Assembly: GCF_000648615.1 (NCBI RefSeq) | Contig: NZ_JFZC01000039.1 | Span: forward strand, 62,001 to 126,000 | DNA from: Sporolactobacillus terrae DSM 11697 | Lineage (GTDB): Bacteria > Bacillota > Bacilli > Bacillales > Sporolactobacillaceae | Length of the DNA stretch: 64,000 bases | Direction of reading: 5' to 3' | Shown: in pieces, positions 27,922-39,771 of the stretch | Numbering within the stretch: the first letter of the stretch is position 1 | Layout: the number at the start of each line of letters is the position of its first letter | Translations under genes and position numbers: made by a program | The notes under the pieces: generated by a model | Database searches by the model: none | Told to the model about the DNA's origin: nothing | Seen by the model: only the letters and a program-made list of their open reading frames with translations

Positions 27922-28344
27922 ATGAAAATTTCAACGAAAGGCCGTTACGGCTTGACGATTATGATGGCGCTTGCCAAAAACAAAGGTCGCGGACCGCTTT
28001 CGCTGAAGGCGATTGCCAATGAACATGATCTTTCCGAACACTATTTGGAACAATTAATTGCTCCTTTGCGCAATGCGGGGCTGGTCAGCAGCATTCGTGG
28101 AGCCTACGGCGGCTATGTTTTGGCGAAAATGCCGAGCGAAATCACGGCAGCCGACGTGATTCGTGTTCTGGAAGGGCCGATTCAACCGGTGGAAGTGATG
28201 GACGATGATGATCCGGCGAAACGTGAGCTGTGGGTGAAAATCCGTGATGCGGTACGCGATGTATTGCAAGGGACGACGCTCGACGATTTGATTCATTACG
28301 ATTCCGATCCTCAAGTACAGGATCCGGATATGTTTTATATTTAA
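27922..28344 (+). CDS. cymR: cysteine metabolism repressor CymR (Rrf2 family)
   Basis: A 140-residue Rrf2-type winged-helix regulator starting MKISTKGRYGL, with a recognition region EHDLSEHYLEQLIAPLRNAGLVSS and the wing IRGAYGGYVLA. It contains no cysteine, so unlike IscR or NsrR it cannot hold an Fe-S cluster, in line with CymR. In B. subtilis CymR, in complex with CysK, represses sulfur-amino-acid uptake and biosynthesis operons, including yrrT-mtnN-mccA-mccB, present here at 44-47.7 kb. It heads a transcript with iscS and mnmA. ATG 27922 gives the family length (138 in B. subtilis). Confidence 0.92.
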   Translation: MKISTKGRYGLTIMMALAKNKGRGPLSLKAIANEHDLSEHYLEQLIAPLRNAGLVSSIRGAYGGYVLAKMPSEITAADVIRVLEGPIQPVEVMDDDDPAKRELWVKIRDAVRDVLQGTTLDDLIHYDSDPQVQDPDMFYI

Positions 28345-28396
28345 GCGAACGCGGGTTAGCTCGCGTGATTCGATTGATTTAAAGGAGTGATAAGGC

Positions 28397-30696
<2,300 letters not shown>

Positions 30697-30837
30697 AAGC
30701 TTGAGTCTTTTTCACAGGCATTTAAAGCGCAACACTTTTTTTATAAAACGAACGGACATGTGGATTTGAAGCGAGCAAGCTGCTCGGTCGTCCGCGGATA
30801 CAAGCTAGATGGAGCGTACACCGCACTCTAAAGGAGA

Positions 30838-30863
30838 TTGGGCGCTTTTCTCGCCCTTTTTTA
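30838..30863 (+). terminator. short terminator between mnmA and yrrB
   Basis: GGGCG / CGCCC with a loop of about seven bases and six T. The stem is short. It could end the cymR-mnmA transcript or act as an attenuator before yrrB. The 140 bases before it (30697-30837) include small hairpins but no recognised RNA family. Confidence 0.6.
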
Positions 30864-30901
30864 TACATAACGGAAAAACAGAACTATTTGGAGGCGATGG
30901 C

Positions 30902-31570
30902 ATGAAGACGATGGAACAGGTGCAACGCTTGATTACTGAGAAAAAGTTCGAAGAAGCTGCGAAAGTGCTGGACCGTGCCATTTCCGAGTATCCGAATGAC
31001 CCTGCCGGCTACACAAATTTCGGCAATCTGCTGATTGCGATGGGAGAAAATGCGCGTGCGGTCAACTTTTTCAAAAAAGCTCTGGAACTGGATCCAAGCT
31101 ATGGTAGTGCCGCTTTTGGTTATGGTAACGCACAGTTCGAACGCGGTCGATATGCAGAAGCGCTGACTCAGTTTGCCGATGCACAGCGCGCGGGAATTAA
31201 TGATGGTGACCTGTTTTACATGATCGGACGCTCAGCAAGCGAACTCGGCCATGCCGGTCAGGCACTCGCTGCCTTCCAGCGCTCGGTGGAATTAAATGAA
31301 ACGGATACAGAAGCTCGGTTTCAATATGCACTTTCCTTGGCGAGGCTTGGAGACGTGGATGCGGCAGAAAAACAGTTTTTAACTGTGATTGAAGCCGACG
31401 CAGCGCATGCGGATGCGTACTATAATTTAGGTGTGATTGCTGCATTCCGAGATCAGATTACGAAAGCACGGCGCTTGCTTCATAAAGCGCTCGAACTTAG
31501 CCCAAACCATATACTGGCTGCAAATGGATTGAAAAGCTTAGATAAGCAGCAAACTGATCGGCAGAACTAA
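30902..31570 (+). CDS. yrrB: TPR-repeat protein (YrrB-like)
   Basis: A 222-residue protein made of about six tetratricopeptide repeats (34-residue units such as EEAAKVLDRAISEYPNDPAGYTNFG and ARAVNFFKKALELDPSYGSAAFGYG). No signal peptide or membrane segment, so it is cytoplasmic. It occupies the yrrB position between mnmA and recD2 in B. subtilis. TPR proteins scaffold protein complexes; the partner is unknown. ATG 30902 is chosen because GGAGG ends seven bases upstream; the frame is open further left without a site. It is 19 bases from recD2 and probably cotranscribed. Confidence 0.85.
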   Translation: MKTMEQVQRLITEKKFEEAAKVLDRAISEYPNDPAGYTNFGNLLIAMGENARAVNFFKKALELDPSYGSAAFGYGNAQFERGRYAEALTQFADAQRAGINDGDLFYMIGRSASELGHAGQALAAFQRSVELNETDTEARFQYALSLARLGDVDAAEKQFLTVIEADAAHADAYYNLGVIAAFRDQITKARRLLHKALELSPNHILAANGLKSLDKQQTDRQN

Positions 31571-31589
31571 GCGAAAGGACGACGGGACA

Positions 31590-33947
31590 ATGGAACAGAC
31601 CACCATGGATCTTTTTTCAGATCAGACAAATTCAGTAAAGGGTGAGCCGATTCGAATCGTATTCCAGAACAGCGATAACGGATACACCGTGATGATTGTG
31701 AGAATTAATGAAACCACGGAGCCCATCAACGAAAAAGAGATCACAATGGTTGGTTTTTTCCCAACGATCCATTTGTACGAAACCTATCAATTTGCCGGCA
31801 AGTTGAAGACGCATCCAAGATATGGTCAGCAATATGAGGTAGAGACCTATCGAAAAATGCTGCCGAAATCGAAGTCCGGGGTAATCAGCTACCTCTCCGG
31901 CGATCTTTTTCCCGGAATAGGGAAAAAAACGGCGGAGATGATCGTTGGCGAACTTGGCGAACACGCGATTTCTGATATTTTAAATGATCCTTCATGTTTG
32001 GAGCGTGTACCGAAGCTCGATAAAGACAAGCGTTCGATGATTGCCGATACGTTGCTTAAAAATGAAGGATTGGAGAAAATTCTGATCGGGCTCTCGGACT
32101 ACGGATTTGGTTCACAGCTGGCGACGAAGATCTATCAAGTATACGGAAATGATAGTCTCGAGGTTATCGCGGAGAATCCATACCAGCTGATTCAGGATAT
32201 CGAGGGTATTGGTTTTCAACGTGCGGATGAACTTGCCGCATCTCTTGGCATTTCCGGAAACCATCCGGAGCGGATTCAAGCGGCCTATTTGTATTGGTTG
32301 AATGAACGGGCGATGAATGATGGCCATGTTTTCATGCCGGAACAAGCGACAATTTCAGAAGTCCAAAGACTATTATCCTCAAAAGAGAGCATCGATGAAG
32401 CGGATCTCATCCATGAGATTGATGTTCTGGAAGAGGATGGAAAATTGATTCGGGAAGACGATCAGCTTTATCTGCCGCAGCTTTACTATGCGGAAAAAGG
32501 AATTGTCACCGGCATTCAGAAGCTGGTTGAACAAGATGCAGAGGATGAATACTCGGAAAGCGAATTCCTCAAGGCGCTTGGCAAGGTTGAGGATAAGCTG
32601 TCGATGCAATATGCTGAGAGTCAGCAGCAAGCTATCCGTGAAGCGATCCAGTCCCCGATCATGATCTTAACCGGCGGGCCGGGAACGGGAAAGACGACGG
32701 TCATTCAAGGGATTGTAGAAGTCTATGCGGAGCTGAACAGTTGTTCGCTCGATCCGAAAGATTATGATGAGGATCATCCTTATCCTGTGTTGCTTGTTGC
32801 ACCAACCGGACGTGCGGCAAAACGGATGAAAGAATCGACAGGACTTCCGGCTGTGACGATCCATCGGTTGCTCGGATGGAATGGTGGTTCCGGTTATGCG
32901 CATGATGAAAACGATCCGATTGAAGGAAAGCTGCTGATCGTCGATGAGATGTCAATGGTTGATTTATGGCTCGCCAATCAGCTGCTTAAGTCGTTGCCGG
33001 ATGAGATGAAGATGGTCATTGTCGGAGACGAAGATCAGCTGCCTTCCGTTGGTCCCGGGCAGGTACTGAGCGACTTGATTCAATCCGACGCCGTTCCGGT
33101 GATCCGATTAACCGCTATTTTCCGTCAGGCGCAAGGCTCATCAATTATCGAACTTGCTCATGAAATCAAAGAGGGTAAAGCGGTCGATGTCGCAGAGCCG
33201 CGAAAGGATCGCCGTTTCTTCAAATGCCATCAGAACCAAGTGATTGATGTCATCTGCAAGGTCGCTGCCGGCGCACAAAAAAAGGGCTATCCGCCGAGGG
33301 ACATTCAAGTGCTTGCGCCGATTTACCGTGGCAATGCCGGTATCGAACAGATTAATCGCTCCCTTCAAGAACTCTTTAATCCGAAAAATGACCAGAAACG
33401 TGAGCTGACGTACGGAGATCATATCTTCCGTGTTCATGATAAGGTATTGCAGTTGGTGAACAATCCTGATGAGCAAGTATTTAACGGTGACATTGGTGAG
33501 ATATCCGCTATTTTTCGTGCAAAGGAGACGACAGATAAGGAAGATACGGTGATCGTCACTTTTGATTCGTCGGTTGAAGTCAAATACCTCAAGCATGATC
33601 TGAATCAGCTGACACTCGCGTACTGCTGCTCAATTCATAAGGCGCAGGGCAGCGAATTTCCAATTGTCATCCTGCCAATTGTTAAGGGGTATCACCGCAT
33701 GCTGAAAAGGAATCTGATTTACACGGCGGTGACCCGGAGCAAGGATTCTCTCGTTCTATGCGGCGATGTTGAGGCATTTAATCAAGCGGTAAGCAGTAAT
33801 GACGTGGATCAGCGCAACTCTAATCTTGCGCGAAAAATAGGCGAACGGCTGCATCTGATTGAGGAATCGGAACCTCAGTTGCATCCTGATGAGCCGGAGT
33901 TTGATCAGCCAACCGAAGCAGAAAACGCTCCCATCGCAAAGGATTGA
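31590..33947 (+). CDS. recD2: RecD2 5'-3' DNA helicase
   Basis: A 785-residue SF1B helicase not associated with RecBC. The N-terminal region (about 1-340) has the RecD2-specific OB and helix-hairpin-helix part (LFPGIGKKTAEMIVGELGEHA, IEGIGFQRADELA). The helicase core follows: Walker A LTGGPGTGKTTVIQGI (about residue 360), DEMSMVD, GDEDQLPSVGPGQVL, and motif VI VTRSKD near 715. RecD2 limits recombination and helps mismatch repair and fork progression. It corresponds to B. subtilis YrrC (798 residues). The stretch SIHKAQGSEFP is intact, so the enzyme should be active. Confidence 0.95.
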   Translation: MEQTTMDLFSDQTNSVKGEPIRIVFQNSDNGYTVMIVRINETTEPINEKEITMVGFFPTIHLYETYQFAGKLKTHPRYGQQYEVETYRKMLPKSKSGVISYLSGDLFPGIGKKTAEMIVGELGEHAISDILNDPSCLERVPKLDKDKRSMIADTLLKNEGLEKILIGLSDYGFGSQLATKIYQVYGNDSLEVIAENPYQLIQDIEGIGFQRADELAASLGISGNHPERIQAAYLYWLNERAMNDGHVFMPEQATISEVQRLLSSKESIDEADLIHEIDVLEEDGKLIREDDQLYLPQLYYAEKGIVTGIQKLVEQDAEDEYSESEFLKALGKVEDKLSMQYAESQQQAIREAIQSPIMILTGGPGTGKTTVIQGIVEVYAELNSCSLDPKDYDEDHPYPVLLVAPTGRAAKRMKESTGLPAVTIHRLLGWNGGSGYAHDENDPIEGKLLIVDEMSMVDLWLANQLLKSLPDEMKMVIVGDEDQLPSVGPGQVLSDLIQSDAVPVIRLTAIFRQAQGSSIIELAHEIKEGKAVDVAEPRKDRRFFKCHQNQVIDVICKVAAGAQKKGYPPRDIQVLAPIYRGNAGIEQINRSLQELFNPKNDQKRELTYGDHIFRVHDKVLQLVNNPDEQVFNGDIGEISAIFRAKETTDKEDTVIVTFDSSVEVKYLKHDLNQLTLAYCCSIHKAQGSEFPIVILPIVKGYHRMLKRNLIYTAVTRSKDSLVLCGDVEAFNQAVSSNDVDQRNSNLARKIGERLHLIEESEPQLHPDEPEFDQPTEAENAPIAKD

Positions 33948-33985
33948 TGAGGTAGCGCACGTTACTTTAAATCAATAAGATGAAT

Positions 33986-34035
33986 AAACTTGGTCACAAG
34001 CAATGGTTCAGATGCTGATTGGCCAAGTTTTTTTA
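33986..34035 (+). terminator. terminator after recD2
   Basis: AAACTTGG / CCAAGTTT with an inner AGCA / TGCT pairing and seven T. It closes the yrrB-recD2 unit. Confidence 0.8.
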
Positions 34036-34154
34036 CGTATTGTCGTGCCCACAATCGAGTTTTGTTCTCTTTTTTTGATTAGGCATGTATATTTTCCAGC
34101 AGATATGGACATGGATGCCAGTAATGAAAGATGTAACAAAAGCTCATTACTGAG

Positions 34155-34361
34155 GTGAAAAAAATGAAATGTCCCAATTGCTCAAGTACTGATATCGGAA
34201 AAATAGGTGTCAATCAATTTTATTGCTGGAAATGTTTTATCGAATTAACCTTGCAAGATGGGAAATTGTCGCTGAGTCAGGTTGAGGAAGACGGCAGTTT
34301 GACCGATCTTGATGATTTGTTTCAAGAGTCTGAATTGGAAGCGAAAGCGAATGGTTTCTAA
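34155..34361 (+). CDS. small zinc-ribbon protein
   Basis: A 68-residue protein starting MKCPNCSSTDIGKIG. Two cysteine pairs, CPNC at residues 3-6 and CWKC at about 23-26, can bind one zinc. The C-terminal half is acidic (EEDGSLTDLDDLFQESELE). A GAGGTG ribosome site precedes the ATG. It resembles the small CPxC proteins found near yrrI in Bacilli (yrzR-like), but I do not recognise it with certainty, and no function is known. It has about 75 bases to the next gene and may be cotranscribed. In B. subtilis yrrD and the glnQHMP operon lie in this interval; they are absent here. Confidence 0.7.
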   Translation: MKKMKCPNCSSTDIGKIGVNQFYCWKCFIELTLQDGKLSLSQVEEDGSLTDLDDLFQESELEAKANGF

Positions 34362-34435
34362 GCATTCATTCCGATCTTGTTTTATCGCTCATGATTCGCT
34401 GCGAATTGGGTAAAACTAGTTTTGGAGGGATCATG

Positions 34436-35497
34436 ATGCGAAAATGGACTGCCCTGCAGTGGATGAAGATGCTGCTCATCATGTTGCTGCTTTTTCTAAA
34501 TGGCTATTTATTCTACCGTTTGTTGCCGTTCATCGGGAGTGTTACCCATTTTTTGATGCATATCGCTATTCCTTTTTTTGCGGCAGCAATTATTTCGTAT
34601 TTGCTGCACCCTTTAGTCGGCCGTGTGCAGCGCTTGGGGCTGCATCGGACGGTAGCTATTCTTGTGATCTATGCTGTTTTTTTTAGTCTTGTCGGTCTTG
34701 CCGTCTATAAAGGCGGTCCTGTTTTGCTGCATGAACTCCGCAGTTTGGATCACGAGATCACCAATTATCAGCAGTTGTATGAAACGAATCTGGATCGAGT
34801 GTACACGTCCACTCCAGAGGCGGTACATGATCAGGTGAATGAAGCGCTCGTTCGAATCAAACACAGTTTGAATAAAATGGGAAAAGGGATCATTGACTGG
34901 TGTTCCAATGTGATTCGCTCATTCTTGACCTTGCTCTTGATTCCTTTTCTTTCTTTTTACATGCTCAAAGATGCGGCGCTGATTAAGAAAAAGGTCCTGC
35001 TGTTTGTGCCAAAAAAATGGCGGAAACAAACGGCAGATCTCTGCGCTGAGATGGATCAATCCATAGGGATGTATATTCGCGGTCAGTTGACGGTCTGCGG
35101 TATACTGGCGGTGATGGCGACGATCGGACTATGGATCCTGAAGGTCCCTTATCCGATTGTGTTCGGACTGTTTATCGGAGCAACGGATTTGATCCCCTAT
35201 TTCGGACCGTTTATTGGTGCGGCACCGGCCGTACTTGTGGCTGCGACGAAGTCGTTTTACGCCATGTCCGGCGTGATTTTGATGATCATTTTAATCCAAT
35301 TTCTTGAAGGCAGTGTCATCGAGCCAATTGTGGTCGGAAAGAGTGCGGAAATCCATCCGCTCTATATCATGCTGGCAGTCGGTGCCGGAGGTGAGCTCGC
35401 TGGAATTGTGGGTATGTTGCTTGCGATTCCTTGTTTCATCATCATTCGCACGTGTTTGCGCCACCTGAACGAGCGGTTTCGAATCATTGACAAGTAA
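34436..35497 (+). CDS. yrrI: AI-2E family transporter (YrrI-like)
   Basis: A 353-residue polytopic protein of the AI-2E/UPF0118 family with about seven to eight membrane segments. Family marks include the paired N-terminal hairpin (FAAAIISYLLHPLV), a middle cytoplasmic stretch, LIPFLSFYMLKD, and the C-terminal GLFIGATDLIPYFGPFIGAAPA and EGSVIEPIVVGKSAEIHPL segments. Characterised members export autoinducer-2 or exchange sodium/protons; substrate here is unknown. Two tandem ATGs (34433, 34436) follow GGAGGGATC. It lies just before alaS as in B. subtilis, and the alaS promoter overlaps its last codons. Confidence 0.9.
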   Translation: MRKWTALQWMKMLLIMLLLFLNGYLFYRLLPFIGSVTHFLMHIAIPFFAAAIISYLLHPLVGRVQRLGLHRTVAILVIYAVFFSLVGLAVYKGGPVLLHELRSLDHEITNYQQLYETNLDRVYTSTPEAVHDQVNEALVRIKHSLNKMGKGIIDWCSNVIRSFLTLLLIPFLSFYMLKDAALIKKKVLLFVPKKWRKQTADLCAEMDQSIGMYIRGQLTVCGILAVMATIGLWILKVPYPIVFGLFIGATDLIPYFGPFIGAAPAVLVAATKSFYAMSGVILMIILIQFLEGSVIEPIVVGKSAEIHPLYIMLAVGAGGELAGIVGMLLAIPCFIIIRTCLRHLNERFRIIDK

Positions 35498-35516
35498 GGG
35501 GAATTTCATCTATAAT
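35487..35516 (+). promoter_or_regulatory. sigma-A promoter of alaS
   Basis: TTGACA, 18 bases, TATAAT: both hexamers are perfect. The -35 lies inside the last codons of the upstream transporter gene. Transcription should begin near 35523, leaving a leader of about 295 nt before alaS. Confidence 0.85.
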
Positions 35517-35522
35517 TACGGC

Positions 35523-35758
35523 AGAATAGTGAAACCGAGACGAAAAGAATAGCGTGAAGCGTGCGGGCAGCGAGCTCATCAACCGAATGCAATGTGCGGG
35601 AACGGCTTTTCCGCCGTTCATCGGGGCAGCTGCAGCTGTTTGACGGGAAGAATTTTCCTGAGCGCTGTGATACATAGGCTGCGTTGCTTCTTTTCCTTGC
35701 GGCGCAGATTAAGCTTAAAAGCTTTCGTCCTTTCTGGTGATGGGATGAGAGCTTTTTT
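35523..35758 (+). promoter_or_regulatory. alaS leader with attenuator-like terminator
   Basis: The leader ends in a terminator, AAAAGCTTTCGTCC / GGGATGAGAGCTTTTTT (35717-35757), placed 59 bases before alaS. This terminator looks like those of T-box leaders, and AGCGAGC plus a GTGCGGGAA stretch in the 5' half recall T-box stem I, but I find no AGGGTGGNACC core. It may be a degenerate T-box, or another attenuation mechanism. The regulatory role is inferred from a strong promoter followed by a terminator before the gene. Confidence 0.55.
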
Positions 35759-35816
35759 CATTGAGCGTCCGATTGGTTTACATAATGCTGTAACAAATTG
35801 AGTGGGGGTTCTTGTG

Positions 35817-38459
35817 ATGAAACAATTAAGTTCATCGGAAGTTAGAAAAATGTTTTTGGACTTTTTCAAAGGAAAGGGTCATTCGGTTGAACCTAGCGCA
35901 TCGCTGATTCCGGTCGATGATCCATCCTTGCTGTGGATCAACAGCGGTGTAGCGACACTGAAAAAATATTTCGATGGACGAGTCGTTCCTAAAAATCCGC
36001 GTATTTGCAACGCGCAGAAAGCGATTCGAACAAATGATATTGAGAATGTCGGTTATACGGCGCGCCACCATACATTTTTCGAAATGCTTGGCAACTTTTC
36101 AGTTGGCGATTACTTTAAAGAGGAAGCCATTACTTGGGCTTGGGAGTTTCTGACCAGTCCGGATTGGATTGCCTTTGATCCGGACAAACTGTCAGTAACG
36201 ATCTATCCGCAAGATGAAGAAGCCTATCAGCTGTGGCATGAGAAGATCGGTCTTTCGGACAGCCGAATTATTAAGCTGGAACATAATTTTTGGGATATCG
36301 GTGAAGGCCCAAGCGGCCCGAATACAGAGATTTTCTATGATCGCGGACCTGCGTTCGGCGATGATCCGGATGATCCTGAACTGTATCCGGGCGGTGAGAA
36401 TGAACGCTATCTTGAAGTCTGGAATCTTGTGTTCTCGCAATTTAATCACAATCCGGACGGCAGCCATACGCCGCTTCCAAAGAAAAACATTGATACCGGT
36501 ATGGGACTTGAACGGATGGTCAGTGTCATTCAGGATGCGGAAACGAATTTTGATACCGATTTATTCATGCCGATCATTCACAAAATTGAAGCACTGTCTG
36601 GAGCAAAATATCAAACCGGTAAAAAGAACACGGCATTTAAAGTTATCGCCGATCATGTGCGGACGGTGACGTTTGCGATTGCCGATGGCGCCTTGCCCTC
36701 GAACGAAGGCCGTGGTTATGTCCTGCGCCGCTTGATCCGCCGTGCGGTACGCTATGCAATGGATCTTGGACTGGATAGGCCGTTCATGTTCAAATTGGTA
36801 CCGATCGTTGCCGATATTATGAAGGATTACTACACGGAGGTTGCTGAAAAAGCAGCGTTCGTTCAGAAGGTCATTAAAGGCGAGGAAGAGCGCTTCCAAG
36901 AAACGATTCATGAAGGTGTCGCGATTCTGAAGCAGTACATTGATGAAGCAAAGGGCCGAGGCGAAAAGGAGATTGCCGGTGTCAATGTGTTTAAGCTTTA
37001 CGACACTTTCGGGTTCCCGCTGGAACTTACAGAAGAATACGCGAATCAGGCTGGGCTTTCGATTAACAAAGATGGCTTCCAAAAGGAACTTGACGCGCAG
37101 CGGGATCGTGCGCGCGCGGCACGCAAAGACCAAAAGTCAATGCATGTTCAGAGCGATACGCTGCGCAATATCACCAATCCAAGCACGTTTATCGGATACA
37201 ACGACTTCAAGGTAAACGGAGTAAAAGTGATCGCACTTGTGAAAGACAATGCAACCGTTGATCATGCGGTTGAAGGCGACACCGTGCAAATTATTTTGGA
37301 TCGTACACCATTTTATGCGGAAATGGGCGGTCAAGTTGCCGACACAGGTGAATTGAGCAATTCAGACGTGCAACTCGCGGTCACCGCTGTTCAACACGCA
37401 CCGAACGGACAGAACCTGCATACTTGTGTTGTAAAGCAAGGTCATCTTGCAATTGGCGATTCTCTGAATGCACAAATTGATGTAAAAGCACGACTTGCGA
37501 TCCAGAAGAATCATACCGCAACACACTTACTTGATCAGGCACTTAAAGATGTACTCGGTTCGCATGTCAATCAGGCAGGGTCTTATGTGGCTGCCGATCG
37601 CCTGCGTTTCGATTTCTCACATTACGGCCAAGTCACCGATGAAGAACTGCAGCAAATTGAAGCGATTGTTAATGAAAAGATTTGGGAACAGCTGCCAGTC
37701 ACAACCAAGGAAATGCCGATTGATGAAGCCAAGAAGCTGGGTGCGGTTGCTTTATTTGGTGAAAAATACGGTAAAGTCGTACGTGTCGTTAGTGCTGGAG
37801 ATTACAGCATTGAATTATGCGGCGGCTGTCATGTAGCTAATACGGCCGAACTAGGGTTATTCACGCTTGTCAGCGAGAGCGGCATCGGCGCCGGCACACG
37901 ACGGATCGAAGCTTTGACTGGGGAAGCAGCATTTAAACGTCTGAATGCAGTTAAGCTTCAGTCGAAAGCCATTGCTGCATCGCTGAAGGTGGCGCTGGAT
38001 CAATTGCCGGAACGTATTGACGGACTTCAGCAACAAATCAAGAACCTGGAAAAAGAAAACACGGCGCTAATGAATAAGCTTGGTAGTGCGAAAACCGGAG
38101 AACTGGAACAATCTGCGAAAAAGAACGGTGACGTTGCGTACATTGCAGAAAAGATCGACTCGGTGGACATGAATCAGCTGCGTGCCATGGCCGACGATCT
38201 GAAGAATAAGCTGAAATCGGTTATTGTTGTTCTTGCTTCGGTCGAAGATGGGAAGGTCCATTTTGTTGCCGGTGTAACGAAAGACCTGATCCAAAAAGGC
38301 TTCCACGCAGGCAAAATTGTTAAGGAAGTTGCGGCCATTTGCGGCGGCGGCGGCGGCGGGCGACCGGATATGGCTCAAGCCGGTGGCAAACAGCCTGAAA
38401 AAGTACGGGATGCACTCGATGCAGTTTCTGATTTGATTGAGAAAGCGGCTGTCCGCTGA
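35817..38459 (+). CDS. alaS: alanyl-tRNA synthetase
   Basis: An 880-residue class II synthetase with its full domain set: catalytic core (residues about 1-360, including [18 protein letters not shown], the motif 2 part GPSGPNTE and DTGMGLERM), tRNA-recognition region, editing domain with zinc residues in [11 protein letters not shown] and LCGGCHV, and C-Ala oligomerisation domain with the glycine-rich [20 protein letters not shown] 35817 gives the conserved [17 protein letters not shown] start with GGGGG eight bases upstream. It is transcribed from its own promoter through an attenuator-like leader and is followed by ireB. Confidence 0.97.
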   Translation: MKQLSSSEVRKMFLDFFKGKGHSVEPSASLIPVDDPSLLWINSGVATLKKYFDGRVVPKNPRICNAQKAIRTNDIENVGYTARHHTFFEMLGNFSVGDYFKEEAITWAWEFLTSPDWIAFDPDKLSVTIYPQDEEAYQLWHEKIGLSDSRIIKLEHNFWDIGEGPSGPNTEIFYDRGPAFGDDPDDPELYPGGENERYLEVWNLVFSQFNHNPDGSHTPLPKKNIDTGMGLERMVSVIQDAETNFDTDLFMPIIHKIEALSGAKYQTGKKNTAFKVIADHVRTVTFAIADGALPSNEGRGYVLRRLIRRAVRYAMDLGLDRPFMFKLVPIVADIMKDYYTEVAEKAAFVQKVIKGEEERFQETIHEGVAILKQYIDEAKGRGEKEIAGVNVFKLYDTFGFPLELTEEYANQAGLSINKDGFQKELDAQRDRARAARKDQKSMHVQSDTLRNITNPSTFIGYNDFKVNGVKVIALVKDNATVDHAVEGDTVQIILDRTPFYAEMGGQVADTGELSNSDVQLAVTAVQHAPNGQNLHTCVVKQGHLAIGDSLNAQIDVKARLAIQKNHTATHLLDQALKDVLGSHVNQAGSYVAADRLRFDFSHYGQVTDEELQQIEAIVNEKIWEQLPVTTKEMPIDEAKKLGAVALFGEKYGKVVRVVSAGDYSIELCGGCHVANTAELGLFTLVSESGIGAGTRRIEALTGEAAFKRLNAVKLQSKAIAASLKVALDQLPERIDGLQQQIKNLEKENTALMNKLGSAKTGELEQSAKKNGDVAYIAEKIDSVDMNQLRAMADDLKNKLKSVIVVLASVEDGKVHFVAGVTKDLIQKGFHAGKIVKEVAAICGGGGGGRPDMAQAGGKQPEKVRDALDAVSDLIEKAAVR

Positions 38460-38506
38460 TTCGACCTTCACGAGCAGTACAAAATTCTGTTTGGGGGATG
38501 GGTATC

Positions 38507-38764
38507 ATGGATAAAACAATGAAGTTCAATTTTGGAGATCAAAAGGATCACAATGCGCGCGAAGTCTTGTTTAAAGTCTATGATGCTCTTGATGAGAAAG
38601 GCTATAATCCGATTAATCAAATTGTCGGTTATTTGCTATCAGGAGATCCTGCATACATTCCAAGACATAAGGATGCGCGAAAATTAATTCGCAGACTTGA
38701 ACGTGATGAAATTATTGAAGAACTTGTTACAACATACCTCAAAGAGAAATGGGAAAAAGAATGA
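38507..38764 (+). CDS. ireB: IreB family regulatory protein (DUF965, YrzL-like)
   Basis: An 85-residue protein matching the IreB/DUF965 family almost throughout: [52 protein letters not shown]. In Enterococcus IreB is phosphorylated by the PASTA kinase IreK and lowers cephalosporin resistance; the role in spore formers is unknown. It starts at ATG 38507 after a GGGGGATGGG stretch, and its stop overlaps the ruvX start (ATGA). The order alaS-ireB-ruvX-yrzB is conserved in Bacilli. Confidence 0.93.
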   Translation: MDKTMKFNFGDQKDHNAREVLFKVYDALDEKGYNPINQIVGYLLSGDPAYIPRHKDARKLIRRLERDEIIEELVTTYLKEKWEKE

Positions 38765-39198
38765 GAATAATGGGTTTGGATTTTGGCTCCGTGACATGCG
38801 GTGTCGCGATCAGCGATCCGCTTGGCTGGACCGCACAAGGTATTGAAACCGTTCAATATGTCGAACATAAGAAGAATCTGCTGTTTGATCGCATTGGCCA
38901 ACTGATTAACGACTATGCTGTTGAATCCGTCGTGGTTGGACTTCCTAAAGATTTAATTGGAACAGAATCCGCTCGAGCGGGGGCGTCACGCGGTTTTGCA
39001 AAGAGCATCCACCGAAAGTTTAAGCTTCCCGTGGAGCTTTGGGACGAACGCTTGACGACCATGGCGGCCGAAAGAATTTTGATTTCTGCAGATGTCAGTC
39101 GAAAGAAAAGAAAGCAAGTGATCGATAAAGAAGCAGCAGTGCTCATACTGCAAAGCTATTTAGATAAAAAAAGAATGGAGTCAAAAAAAGATGAGTGA
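38761..39198 (+). CDS. ruvX: Holliday-junction resolvase-like / rRNA-processing nuclease (YqgF family)
   Basis: A 145-residue RNase H-fold protein. Seen: [19 protein letters not shown] at the N-terminus with the first acidic residue, [12 protein letters not shown], the [12 protein letters not shown] motif, and the final acidic segment [15 protein letters not shown]. Known in E. coli as YqgF, involved in 16S rRNA 5' processing; in mycobacteria RuvX resolves Holliday junctions. ATG 38761 overlaps the ireB stop; ATG 38749 is a possible longer start. It is the yrrK position of B. subtilis. Confidence 0.93.
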   Translation: MRIMGLDFGSVTCGVAISDPLGWTAQGIETVQYVEHKKNLLFDRIGQLINDYAVESVVVGLPKDLIGTESARAGASRGFAKSIHRKFKLPVELWDERLTTMAAERILISADVSRKKRKQVIDKEAAVLILQSYLDKKRMESKKDE

Positions 39199-39511
39199 AC
39201 ACGAACATAACCATTATCCAATCTTCCTCCCGGATGAGGAAGAAAAAGAACGCATTGTCATTCCGGAAGAAAATGGCGATGAAAACCTATTTGACGTCCT
39301 TTTTTATTTTGATGTCCCGGAAACGGACAAGTCTTATGTCGTGGTTGTTCCGGCTGAACAGGATTTGGAAGAAGATGAGGAGCAGGAAGTTTTTGCATTC
39401 CGCTATGAAGGCAACGACGATGATTTCAAGCTTTTCCCGATTGAGACGGATGAAGAATGGGATATTGTTGAAGAAATGATTAACACGTTTAGTGATGAAA
39501 GCGATGAATGA
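39191..39511 (+). CDS. yrzB: DUF1292 protein (YrzB-like)
   Basis: A 106-residue, strongly acidic protein: a His-containing N-terminus ([21 protein letters not shown]), then the DUF1292 core with NLFDVLFYFDVPETDKSYVVV and EVFAFRYEGNDDDFKLFPIE. No membrane segment. It overlaps the end of ruvX by eight bases and closes the alaS-ireB-ruvX-yrzB group at a terminator. The family is conserved across Firmicutes and has no established function. Confidence 0.9.
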   Translation: MSEHEHNHYPIFLPDEEEKERIVIPEENGDENLFDVLFYFDVPETDKSYVVVVPAEQDLEEDEEQEVFAFRYEGNDDDFKLFPIETDEEWDIVEEMINTFSDESDE

Positions 39512-39532
39512 GCCCCTGGCTAGGGGCTTTTT
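39511..39532 (+). terminator. terminator after yrzB
   Basis: AGCCCCT / AGGGGCT with a short loop and five T; the stem begins at the last base of the yrzB stop codon. Bases 39533-39771 hold a TATAAT at 39732-39737 upstream of mltG but no clear -35 and no gene. Confidence 0.85.
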
Positions 39533-39771
39533 CCATGCAGTATAAGAAAGCATGTGTTTTTTTGGTCAAAGGCTGTGCATCAAGCGAGCAACTGGAGTGC
39601 TCGTCAGGCACAAAATTGATGGTTCACAACCGCATCCTGCGCGGGCTATGCCCAGTTTTTCTTAAACGGAATAAATCAAAAACGTTCGGCGTATGTTGTC
39701 GAAACGTGATAAATTCGGTAAATAAATAGTGTATAATTGATGGGTACTCTTGAAAGGAGCGGCTCATTTCT

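Noticed and set aside
30740-30863. Possible T-box leader before yrrB
   Set aside because: A GGAGCGTACACCGC stretch loosely recalls a T-box core, but key positions differ, the leader is short, and the downstream gene is not an amino-acid or tRNA gene.
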